NCBI RefSeq assembly: GCF_018139625.1
Contig: NZ_JAGSOH010000004.1
Coordinates: 62,001-126,000 of the forward strand
Direction of reading: 5' to 3'
Source of the DNA: Actinospica acidithermotolerans
Lineage (GTDB): Bacteria > Actinomycetota > Actinomycetes > Streptomycetales > Catenulisporaceae
Length of the DNA: 64,000 bases
How positions within the stretch are numbered: the stretch's first letter is position 1; every line of letters begins with the position of its first letter. The position numbers were made by a program, and so were the translations under genes. Positions 1-7,818 of the stretch are shown here, in pieces. Under the pieces are notes generated by a model. That model saw only the letters and a program-made list of their open reading frames with translations, was not told the DNA's origin and ran no database searches.

Positions 1-1531
1 GGCTATGCGGGGCGTTCGAGCGCAGCAGCAGCTCCCCGTGCGCGAGGTCGGCGGCGGCGTTGCCGGAGACGGTCTCGAACTCCCAGAGTTCCTTGACGAA
101 CCATCCGTCCGGCGTCGCGGCCGCGGCCTCGATCTCGGTGTCGCCCTCGCCGGTCAGTGTCAGATACCTGCCGTTGTCGACCGACTGCAGCGTGTGCACG
201 GGGATCGGGCATTGGACGCTCGTTCCCCAGTCCTGGTGCCGGAACGGGCCGAACTCGCCGATCCCGCCGGCGTCCCGCAGCACGACGAGGTCGGCGCCGT
301 CCGCGACGTCGACGGCGGCCGAGGGGAATTCGGCGCGCAGGCCGTCGGCGACGGACACCTCGTAGGGGAGGGTCCCGCTGTACCAGTCGGTCATCACGCG
401 CGAGCCGAGGTGGCCGATCACGGCGACCCGGCCAGGCTCGGCCAGCGGCAGCGCGCCGCCCTCGTTCTTGAGCAGCACGACGGAGGCGAGTGCGGCTTCG
501 CGGGAGAGCTCGCGGTGCTGCGCGCAGTCGATCACGTCGGCGCGGATGCCCGCGTACGGGTCGTCCTCGGGCGCGAACTCGCCGCTGCGGGCGCGCATCA
601 GCAGCACCCGGCGCACGGCGGCGTCCACGTCAGCCTCGGTGATCAGGCCGCGATCGAGCGCCTCGGTGAACCGCTCGATCGTCGGCTGCGAGTCGGCGCT
701 GTTGTCGGTGTAGCTGTCGACGCCGGCCTTCAGCGCGGCCGCGTGCGACTCGGCGTGCGTGGCGAAGAACTTCTCGCGATCGACGAGGTTCGACGGGGCC
801 TGCGCGTCCGAGCAGATCGCGAGCTCCGGGTCCCACGCGTGCAGTACGTCGTTGATCAGCGGGTGCACGTGGTTCGGCACGCCGTTGGTGAGGTTGTAGC
901 CCGGCATCACGCCCGCGGCCACGCCCGCCTCGATCGGTCCGCGGAAGGCCTCGAGCTCGTACTCGCGCAGCACCCGCTCCGGCACCTGGATGTCCACCAG
1001 GTCGCGGTCGGTCTCGGTGTTGTAGGCGAGGAAGTGCTTGAGCACCGGCGTCGTGCGCCACACCGTCGGGTGCTCGCCGCGCAGGCCGGTGCAGTACGCG
1101 GTGGCCAGCTCGGACGTCGCGTACGCGTCCTCGCTGTAGCCCTCTTCGTTGCGCCCCCAGCGCGGGTCGCGCAGCGGGTTGACCACCGGCGCCCAGACGT
1201 TCAGGGAGACCATCGGGAACTTCTCCGTCTGGGCGCTGAGCTGGAAGGCGTTCGCGGTGTCCTGCTTGAACGCCCGCACCTCGGTGGAGACGGCCGCGCC
1301 GACCCGGCGCAGCAGGTCCCGGTCCCAGGTCGCGCCGAGGCCGACCGCCTGCGGGTACACCGTCGCCTTGCCGATCCACGCGACGCCGTGCAGCGCCTCG
1401 CAGCCGGTGTGGAATTTCGCGAGGCCGAGGCGGTCGACGGCGGGCTGGTGCTGGTGAAGAAACGCGATCTTCTCCGCGACGGTCAGCTCGGCCAGCAGCG
1501 CTGCGGCCTGGTCTTCGGGTGCAGGGGTCAC
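1..1531 (-). CDS. Glycoside hydrolase family 3 (beta-glucosidase/beta-xylosidase type), 3' end outside window
   Basis: About 510 codons are visible; the C-terminus lies beyond base 1. The GTG at 1531 is chosen because it opens just after an operator-containing leader. The N-terminal GH3 barrel shows EALHGVAW, the RWGRNEEGYSED stretch and a KHFLAYN motif. The family nucleophile Asp is most likely D242 in ICSDAQ. The second GH3 domain begins near VVLLKNEGGALPL. After it comes a segment (NGRYLTLTGEG...) resembling a fascin/ricin-type beta-trefoil insert, which is my inference. No signal peptide is seen, so the enzyme is probably cytosolic and trims imported oligosaccharides. It is divergent from the transporter operon and shares its palindromic operators. 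Whether it prefers glucose or xylose cannot be decided from sequence. Confidence 0.85.
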   Translation of the reverse strand, partial: MTPAPEDQAAALLAELTVAEKIAFLHQHQPAVDRLGLAKFHTGCEALHGVAWIGKATVYPQAVGLGATWDRDLLRRVGAAVSTEVRAFKQDTANAFQLSAQTEKFPMVSLNVWAPVVNPLRDPRWGRNEEGYSEDAYATSELATAYCTGLRGEHPTVWRTTPVLKHFLAYNTETDRDLVDIQVPERVLREYELEAFRGPIEAGVAAGVMPGYNLTNGVPNHVHPLINDVLHAWDPELAICSDAQAPSNLVDREKFFATHAESHAAALKAGVDSYTDNSADSQPTIERFTEALDRGLITEADVDAAVRRVLLMRARSGEFAPEDDPYAGIRADVIDCAQHRELSREAALASVVLLKNEGGALPLAEPGRVAVIGHLGSRVMTDWYSGTLPYEVSVADGLRAEFPSAAVDVADGADLVVLRDAGGIGEFGPFRHQDWGTSVQCPIPVHTLQSVDNGRYLTLTGEGDTEIEAAAATPDGWFVKELWEFETVSGNAAADLAHGELLLRSNAPHS

Positions 1532-1559
1532 GGGGCAACACTCTCACTCGAGGGATTGA

Positions 1560-1573
1560 TCGAAGCGCTTCGA
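1560..1573. promoter_or_regulatory. LacI-family operator O1, TCGAAGCGCTTCGA
   Basis: A perfect 14-bp palindrome with the central CG step typical of LacI/GalR operators. It lies 29 bases before the GH3 start codon. The same sequence recurs at 9778-9791 in front of the lacI-type gene, which ties both sites to that regulator. Confidence 0.8.
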
Positions 1574-1795
1574 AAGTCGCAGCGAAACCGGGTTCATGTC
1601 AACCCCAGGCATGGCAAAGGACTGCGGGCGTGCGGCCAAGTCTTAGCGATTGTGCAGATCAACTGGGGTGGACGGCGGATGCCCCTGGACCATGGCGGAC
1701 GCGGTGGCCGCGACCGGAAGGCAGGCTGCTCGTAACCGAACCGTAATCGAAGCCCCTTGCCTGGCTCGAACCGCTGTCCTAACCTCAAGCCATCA

Positions 1796-1809
1796 TTGAA
1801 GCGCTTCGA
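1796..1809. promoter_or_regulatory. LacI-family operator O2, TTGAAGCGCTTCGA
   Basis: Matches the locus palindrome at 13 of 14 positions. It is 54 bases upstream of the solute-binding protein start, where a repressor would block the transporter promoter. Confidence 0.78.
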
Positions 1810-1863
1810 CGACTCCATCTCGCGCGGGTCGTGAAGAGCGACCCCACAATCCTGGAGAGTTCA

Positions 1864-3561
1864 ATGCCGAGCTCCACCGCTTTCACCCGCCGCGGGTTCG
1901 TGACCGCGACGGCGGGTGTCGCCGGCGCGATAGCCGCCACGCCACTGCTGTCGGCCTGTGGCAGTTCCGCCGCCAACAAGGGCGGCGTCACCACGTCCAA
2001 GGGCCTCGCCTCGATCCTGCCCGACTACGTGCCGCTGACGAACGGGCCGACGCCGGACATCCCGATCGTGACCGGCAAGGCCGGCGCCACCTCCGACCCC
2101 GGCTTCCTGAGCTACCCGACGAACCTGGTCAAGACCGTCAGCGGGACCCCGGGCTCCGGCGGCTCGTACTCCGCGATCATTCCGCTGTGGGGCACCATTC
2201 CGAAGGCGGGCAACGCCTACTACACGGCCCTGAACAAGGCGCTCGGCACGAACCTCACGGTGAACCCGGCCAACGGCAACAACTACGGCACCACGCTGCC
2301 GACCCTCGTCGCGGGCAACAAGCTGCCCGACTGGATCAACATCCCGTCCTGGAACAACGGCCAGGCCAACACCGGCGAGCTGACCACCGAGCGCTTCGCC
2401 GACCTGACGCCGTACCTGTCCGGCTCGAACATCCGCAAGTACCCGAACCTCGCGGCGATCCCGACCGGCGGCTGGCAGTCCGCCGCGTGGGAGGACAAGA
2501 TCTTCGGCTTCCCGTGCTGGACCTCGGGCAACTCCTTCACCGGCGTGCTCTACTACCGCGGCGACGTCTTCTCCAGCAAGGGCATCAACCCCGGCGAGGT
2601 GAAGAACTCGGACGACCTCTACGCGCTCGGCGCCGAGCTGACCTCGAAGTCCGCGGGCGTGTACGCGTTCGACGGCCTGTGGTACTCGATCCAGCAGATG
2701 TTCAACGCCCCGCCGAACGGCCCCGGCGCGTTCGTGATCAAGGGCGGCAAGGTCATCTCGGCCTACGACACCGACGAGTTCGCCGCCGCGCTGGCCTTCG
2801 CCTACAAGATCGCCAAGTCCGGCTACATGCACCCGAGCGCGGTCGCCGGCGACACGAACGACGGCAAGCAGCGCTTCTGGTCCGGCAAGTCGCTCATCGA
2901 GGCCGACGGCACCGGAGCGTGGGACCTGGCCGACGACACCTCGGGCAAGGGCGCGAACCCCTCGTACGTGCGCAGCGCGTTCCCGATCTTCGCCGCGGAC
3001 GGCTCCACGCCGACGATCCCGCTCGGCGCCTCCAGCGGCATGACGAGCTACCTGAACAAGAACCTCTCCAAGACCCAGATCGAGGAGATCCTGGAGGTCG
3101 CGAACTACCTCGCGGCGCCGTTCGGCTCCTACGAGTACACCATGATCAACTACGGCATCGAGGGCGTGGACTACACCATGACCTCGTCCGGCCCGTCGTA
3201 CACCAAGCAGGGTGACAACGAGTCGAACCAGGCGATCTACCAGCAGCTGGTCACCCCGCAGTCCGCGGTCACCAACTTCGGCGCGTCGGACGTGACGAAG
3301 GGCCTGTGCGCCTGGACCGGCAACGCGGTCAAGTACGCGTACAAGCCGACCTTCTGGGACATGAACATCACCGCCCCCTCCCAGTACCAGACGGCCTACA
3401 GCATGGCCGAGGTCGTGGACATCGTGAACCAGGTGACCTACGGCTCGAAGACCGTCGCCGACTTCCAGACCGCGCTGGCGAACTGGAAGAAGTCGAACGG
3501 CCAGAAGATGCTCGACTGGTACACCGCGAACGTCTACGACAAGTACGGCGACGGTTCCTGA
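1864..3561 (+). CDS. Extracellular oligosaccharide-binding lipoprotein (family 1 solute-binding protein)
   Basis: 565 aa. It captures sugars outside the membrane for the two permeases that follow. The start at ATG 1864 has a GGAGAG ribosome site; an in-frame GTG 33 bases upstream has none. The N-terminus carries a twin-arginine motif (TRRGFV), a hydrophobic stretch and a lipobox ending LSAC with a lipidated Cys, so it is a Tat-exported lipoprotein. The mature part is rich in Trp, Tyr and Asn, typical of carbohydrate binders, and its length suits LplA-like proteins that take complex oligosaccharides. With GH74, GH42 and GH31 neighbours, xyloglucan oligosaccharides are the likely ligand (inference). 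A strong hairpin follows the stop. Confidence 0.9.
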   Translation: MPSSTAFTRRGFVTATAGVAGAIAATPLLSACGSSAANKGGVTTSKGLASILPDYVPLTNGPTPDIPIVTGKAGATSDPGFLSYPTNLVKTVSGTPGSGGSYSAIIPLWGTIPKAGNAYYTALNKALGTNLTVNPANGNNYGTTLPTLVAGNKLPDWINIPSWNNGQANTGELTTERFADLTPYLSGSNIRKYPNLAAIPTGGWQSAAWEDKIFGFPCWTSGNSFTGVLYYRGDVFSSKGINPGEVKNSDDLYALGAELTSKSAGVYAFDGLWYSIQQMFNAPPNGPGAFVIKGGKVISAYDTDEFAAALAFAYKIAKSGYMHPSAVAGDTNDGKQRFWSGKSLIEADGTGAWDLADDTSGKGANPSYVRSAFPIFAADGSTPTIPLGASSGMTSYLNKNLSKTQIEEILEVANYLAAPFGSYEYTMINYGIEGVDYTMTSSGPSYTKQGDNESNQAIYQQLVTPQSAVTNFGASDVTKGLCAWTGNAVKYAYKPTFWDMNITAPSQYQTAYSMAEVVDIVNQVTYGSKTVADFQTALANWKKSNGQKMLDWYTANVYDKYGDGS

Positions 3562-3575
3562 CATCTGATCCGCCT

Positions 3576-3598
3576 CGCGCCCGCCCGCCGCGGGCGCG
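3576..3598 (+). terminator. Intercistronic hairpin after binding-protein gene
   Basis: CGCGCCCGC and GCGGGCGCG form a perfect 9-bp stem with a 5-base loop, in the 76-base gap between the binding protein and the first permease. There is no T tract. In sugar ABC operons such hairpins stabilise the 3' end of the binding-protein message or partly stop transcription, so that it exceeds the permeases. Confidence 0.6.
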
Positions 3599-3637
3599 GG
3601 GCTCCGACTGCGGCTAGGCGAGAACGAGGAGTATCAG

Positions 3638-4645
3638 ATGTCGGCGATATCCGTGCGGAGCGGCACGGCGACGACCGAGACCGGGCCCGGCGGCGCGCCG
3701 GCCCCGGCCAAGCGGAAGAAGGCGCGCACCAGGCTGCCCTTCCGTGTGCGACTGCGCCGCGACTGGCCCCTGCTGCTGATGGCGGTCCCCGCCGTGCTGC
3801 TGGTCATCGCGTTCAACTACCTGCCGATGTTCGGCACGGTCACCGCCTTCGAGTACTACGACTACATCCTCGGCTTCTGGCAGAGCACGTGGGTGGGGCT
3901 GCAGAACTTCTCCGACCTGTTCGCCGACCCGAACTTCTGGCACGCGTTCGAGAACACGATCGTGCTCAGCGTGATCCAGCTGGTGCTCTTCTTCCCGGTC
4001 CCGATCGCGCTGGCGCTGCTGCTGAACTCGGTGCTCAGCAGCAAGATCCGCTCGTTCGTCCAGGCGATCGTCTACCTGCCCCACTTCTTCTCCTGGGTGC
4101 TGGTGATCGTGCTGTTCCAGCAGATGCTCGGCGGCGCGGGACTGCTCAACCACCTGCTGCTCACGCACGGGATGAACGCCTGGAACATCATGACCGACCC
4201 GGGCGCCTTCAAGTACCTGGTCACCGCCCAGTCGGTCTGGAAGGAGGCGGGCTGGGGGATCATCGTCTTCCTGGCCGCGATCGCCGCGATCGATCCCGCC
4301 CTCTACGAGGCGGCCGCGGCGGACGGCGCCAACCGCTGGCGGCGCACCTGGCACATCACCCTGCCCGGCATGCGCGGCGTCATCGTGCTGCTGCTCGTGC
4401 TGCGGCTCGGCAACGCGCTCAACGTCGGCTTCGAGCAGTTCCTGATCCAGCGCAACGCGGTCGGGTCCGGCGCCTCCGAAGTGCTCGACACGTACTCCTA
4501 CTACTACGGCGTCGCGGCCAACAACTTCGGCCTCGGCGCGGCAGCGGGTCTGTTCAAGGGCGTCGTCTCGCTCCTGCTGCTCTACGGCGCGAACAAGGTC
4601 GCGCACTTCTTCGGCGAGGACGGCCTGTACAGGGGAACCAGATGA
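3638..4645 (+). CDS. ABC sugar transporter permease, LplB/UgpA type
   Basis: 335 aa integral membrane protein. After a basic cytosolic N-terminus (about 40 residues), hydrophobic segments begin with WPLLLMAVPAVLLVIAF. The cytoplasmic EAA loop that docks the ATPase is present from about E224 (EAAAADGANRWRR, then HITLPGM). Start ATG 3638 follows a GAGGAG site. Its stop overlaps the next permease start (ATGA), so the two are translationally coupled and should form a heterodimer. No ATP-binding protein gene is in the locus. Actinomycetes commonly use a shared MsiK-type ATPase, which is presumably encoded elsewhere. Confidence 0.92.
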   Translation: MSAISVRSGTATTETGPGGAPAPAKRKKARTRLPFRVRLRRDWPLLLMAVPAVLLVIAFNYLPMFGTVTAFEYYDYILGFWQSTWVGLQNFSDLFADPNFWHAFENTIVLSVIQLVLFFPVPIALALLLNSVLSSKIRSFVQAIVYLPHFFSWVLVIVLFQQMLGGAGLLNHLLLTHGMNAWNIMTDPGAFKYLVTAQSVWKEAGWGIIVFLAAIAAIDPALYEAAAADGANRWRRTWHITLPGMRGVIVLLLVLRLGNALNVGFEQFLIQRNAVGSGASEVLDTYSYYYGVAANNFGLGAAAGLFKGVVSLLLLYGANKVAHFFGEDGLYRGTR

Positions 4646-5583
4646 GCACCGCACTCTCGTTCAAAGCCAAGCCGCACAAGGCTCCCAAGCGCCCCGTCTG
4701 GGAGGAGAAGCCGACCGTCGTCGGCCAGGCGGCCAAGGGCGCGACGCTCACCGTCGTCGTGCTGCTCGTGGTCATCCCGGTCTACGCCGTCGTGCTGACC
4801 AGCCTCTCGCCGCAGAGCTCGGTCAACATCGCGGGCGGCATCGTGCTCGTCCCGCACGGCCTGACGCTCAACGCGTACCGCGAGATGCTGGACGGCGGCG
4901 TGATCACCCGCGCCATGCTGATCAGCCTCGCCATCACCGTCGTCGGCACGGCCGTCTCGATGGTCGTCTCGGTGCTGTGCGCCTACGGCCTGTCCCGGCC
5001 GCGCTCGCTCGGCCACCGCTGGATCCTGATGGCGCTGATCGCCACGATGTTCTTCAGCGGCGGCATCATCCCCAGCTTCATCGTCGTCGCCGACCTGTTC
5101 AACGGCTACGACCAGTACTGGGCGCTGATCCTGCCTGGCGCGGTCTCCGCGTTCAACATCCTGATCATCCGCTCGTTCTACATGAGCACGGCGAGCGAGC
5201 TGATCGAGGCCGCCAAGCTGGACGGAGCCAGCGAGTTCCGCATCCTGTGGTCGGTGGTGCTGCCCACCTCCAAGGCGGTCAACGCGGTCATGGCCTTGTT
5301 CTACGCGGTCGGCTACTGGAGCGCGTTCTTCAACGTGATGCTCTACATGCCGGCCGACAGCTCCAAGTGGACCCTCCAGTACGTCCTGTACACGTACGTC
5401 TCGCAGGGGGCGACGATGCCGGGCCAGAACTCGGCCACGGCGTTCGCCGGAAAGGACCAGCCCGCCCCGCTCTCGCTGCAGATGTGCGTGGTCGTGCTGA
5501 CGCTGATTCCGATTCTCGTCATCTACCCCTTCGTGCAGAAGCACTTCACCAAGGGCATGCTCACCGGCGCTATCAAGGGCTGA
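4642..5583 (+). CDS. ABC sugar transporter permease, LplC/YtcP (MalG) type
   Basis: 313 aa. It pairs with the preceding permease, whose stop it overlaps by four bases. Membrane segments start at about residue 33 (LTVVVLLVVIPVYAVVL). The EAA motif lies at about E189 (EAAKLDGASEFRIL, then VVLPTSKAV). The C-terminus ends in KHFTKGMLTGAIKG, characteristic of the LplC-like family. It is followed after 14 bases by the xyloglucanase gene, so import and extracellular depolymerisation are probably on one transcript. Confidence 0.92.
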   Translation: MSTALSFKAKPHKAPKRPVWEEKPTVVGQAAKGATLTVVVLLVVIPVYAVVLTSLSPQSSVNIAGGIVLVPHGLTLNAYREMLDGGVITRAMLISLAITVVGTAVSMVVSVLCAYGLSRPRSLGHRWILMALIATMFFSGGIIPSFIVVADLFNGYDQYWALILPGAVSAFNILIIRSFYMSTASELIEAAKLDGASEFRILWSVVLPTSKAVNAVMALFYAVGYWSAFFNVMLYMPADSSKWTLQYVLYTYVSQGATMPGQNSATAFAGKDQPAPLSLQMCVVVLTLIPILVIYPFVQKHFTKGMLTGAIKG

Positions 5584-5597
5584 GAGGAATCGACCAG

Positions 5598-7811
5598 ATG
5601 CGCACCTCGAAGAAGAGGCTTGTGCAAGCCTGCGCGCTCGCAGGAGTGCTCGCCGTCCCGCTGTTCGCGGCGCCCGCCGCGACGGCGGAGGCCGGCGGCG
5701 GGTACGTGTGGAAGAACGTGACCATCGGCGCGGGCGGCTTCGTCACCGGCGTCGTCTACAACCCGACGCAGCCCGGCCTGGCCTACCTGCGCACGGACAT
5801 CGGCGGCCTGTACCGCTGGAACGCGTCGGGCCAGACCTGGATCCCGCTGCTCGACTCGACGACGTTCGCGAACTGGAACGAGCTCGGCGTCGACTCGGTC
5901 GCCACCGACCCGATCCGCCCGAACCGGGTGTGGGCCGCCGTCGGCCAGTACGCGTACAGCTGGAACGACGGGCAGCCGGCGGCGATCCTCAGCTCGGACG
6001 ACTACGGCAAGACCTGGCAGACGTACCGGGTGCCGTTCGAGATCGGCTCGAACGACCAGGGCCGGGACTCCGGCGAGCGGCTGGTCGTCGACCCGAACGA
6101 CGACGACGTCATCTACTACGGCACCGAGAACGACGGTCTGTGGAAGTCCACGGACGGCGGCCGCAGCTGGGCCAAGGACAGCGCGTTCCCGGACGCCGGC
6201 TCGAACTCGGCCGCCGGCCTGCAGTTCGTGACCTTCGACCAGACGGAGAAGCACCGCGGCACCCCGACACAGCACATCGTGGTCGGCGACGCGGACACGT
6301 CCTCGCTGTACGAGACCACGGACGGCGGCACGACCTGGAGCAAGGTCACGGGCGGTCCCGGCACGATCCCGATCAAGGCCCAGTTCTCCTCCGACGGCTC
6401 GATGTACGTGGTCTACGACCAGTACACCGGCCCGTACTGGATGGGCACCGGCAAGCTCTACAAGTTCGCCACCGACGGCACCGCCACCGACATCACGCCC
6501 GAGGGCAGCTCGAACTGGTGGGGCTACGACGGCCTCGCGCTCGACCCGAACAACGCGAACACGCTTTACGTGTCAACCAACGACCGATGGAGCCCGGTGG
6601 ACACGATCTACCGCTCCACGGACGGCGGTGAGACCTGGGCCGACGTGTCCGCCTCGACGAAGCTCGACATCTCCTACGAGCCGTACCTCTCCTGGGGCGC
6701 CACGCCCAAGTTCGGCTGGTGGATCGGCACGATCGCTGTCGACCCGTTCGACTCGAACCACGTCGTCTACGGCACCGGCGCGACACTGTTCGGCACCTAC
6801 GACATGGGCGCGATCTCCAGCGGCGGCACGGTCGACTTCTCGGCCACCGCGTCGAAGGGCATCGAGGAGACGGCCATCGAGGCGCTGCTCGTGCCCAACG
6901 GTCCGAGCGACTGCAAGTTGATCAGCGCGATGCACGACCTTGGCGGCTTCTGCCACACGTCGCTGACGCAATCGCCGACCGACACCTTCGACACGAACTA
7001 CAGCACCGCGTCTGGTATCGGCCAGGACGCGAACGGCGGTCTGATCGCATTCGTCGGCGAGAGTGGTTCGAGCAAGCCAGCCGGTCAGTACTCGACCGAC
7101 GGCGGCACGACGTGGACTCAGTTCCCGACCACGCCGAGCTCGATGAGCTGGGGCCAAGGCCAGGTGGCGGTCGCGGCCGACGGCAGCAGCATCGTCTGGA
7201 ACCCGGCGGACGGCTCGACCCCGGTGTACACGACCGACAAGGGCACGACGTGGACGGACGTCAGCGGTCTGCCCACCGGAGTCGCCCCGGTCGCGGACTC
7301 GGCCAACCCGAGCGACTTCTACGCGATCGACTCGTCGACCGGCGTCTTCTACCGCAGCATCGACGGCGGGAAGACCTTCGCCTCGGCGGCGACCGGCCTC
7401 ACTGCCGCGAGCAACGACCAGCTGCTCTCCGCCCCAGGCCACGCCGGCGAGCTGTACTTCGCCGCGCAGACCGGCGGTCTCATGCACTCGACCGACGGCG
7501 GCACGACGTGGACGCAGGTGAACGGCTCGCGGGTGACCGCCGCGTACACGATCGGCTCCGGCGCCGCGGCTCCGGGCTCGCACGTGAAGACGCTGTACAT
7601 GGTCGGCACGGTCGACGGCGTCACCGGCTTCTACATGTCCACCGACTCCGGTGCGCACTGGACGAAGATCAACAGCAGTCAGCAGAACTACGGCTGGATC
7701 CCGACGATCGTCGGCGACCCCAACCACTTCGGCCGCGTCTACCTCGGCACCAACGGCCGCGGCATACAGACCATCGACGTCACGTCGAACCAGAACGACC
7801 AGGGCTGGTAG
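5598..7811 (+). CDS. Secreted GH74 xyloglucanase (endo-beta-1,4-glucanase)
   Basis: 737 aa. A cleavable Sec signal peptide is visible (basic MRTSKKR, hydrophobic core, APAATA cleavage region). The mature protein starts with the GH74 hallmark YVWKNVTIGAGGFVTG and is built of BNR-type repeats (STDGGRSW, TTDGGTTW, STDGGETW and others) that form two beta-propellers. By family comparison the catalytic Asp pair are D67 in RTDIGG and D447 in MHDLGG. No carbohydrate-binding module or linker follows, so it is a single-domain enzyme. It cuts the xyloglucan backbone outside the cell and supplies oligosaccharides to the transporter encoded just upstream. Confidence 0.92.
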   Translation: MRTSKKRLVQACALAGVLAVPLFAAPAATAEAGGGYVWKNVTIGAGGFVTGVVYNPTQPGLAYLRTDIGGLYRWNASGQTWIPLLDSTTFANWNELGVDSVATDPIRPNRVWAAVGQYAYSWNDGQPAAILSSDDYGKTWQTYRVPFEIGSNDQGRDSGERLVVDPNDDDVIYYGTENDGLWKSTDGGRSWAKDSAFPDAGSNSAAGLQFVTFDQTEKHRGTPTQHIVVGDADTSSLYETTDGGTTWSKVTGGPGTIPIKAQFSSDGSMYVVYDQYTGPYWMGTGKLYKFATDGTATDITPEGSSNWWGYDGLALDPNNANTLYVSTNDRWSPVDTIYRSTDGGETWADVSASTKLDISYEPYLSWGATPKFGWWIGTIAVDPFDSNHVVYGTGATLFGTYDMGAISSGGTVDFSATASKGIEETAIEALLVPNGPSDCKLISAMHDLGGFCHTSLTQSPTDTFDTNYSTASGIGQDANGGLIAFVGESGSSKPAGQYSTDGGTTWTQFPTTPSSMSWGQGQVAVAADGSSIVWNPADGSTPVYTTDKGTTWTDVSGLPTGVAPVADSANPSDFYAIDSSTGVFYRSIDGGKTFASAATGLTAASNDQLLSAPGHAGELYFAAQTGGLMHSTDGGTTWTQVNGSRVTAAYTIGSGAAAPGSHVKTLYMVGTVDGVTGFYMSTDSGAHWTKINSSQQNYGWIPTIVGDPNHFGRVYLGTNGRGIQTIDVTSNQNDQGW

Positions 7812-7818
7812 ATCACCG

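Larger units (their letters stand above)
1532..1863. other. Divergent control region between GH3 gene and sugar transporter operon
   Basis: This 332-base gap has no gene. It holds two copies of the locus palindrome, one 29 bases upstream of the GH3 start and one 54 bases upstream of the binding-protein start. The rest shows no clear hairpin. Promoters must lie here for both directions, but I cannot place -35/-10 boxes with confidence. Confidence 0.7.
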
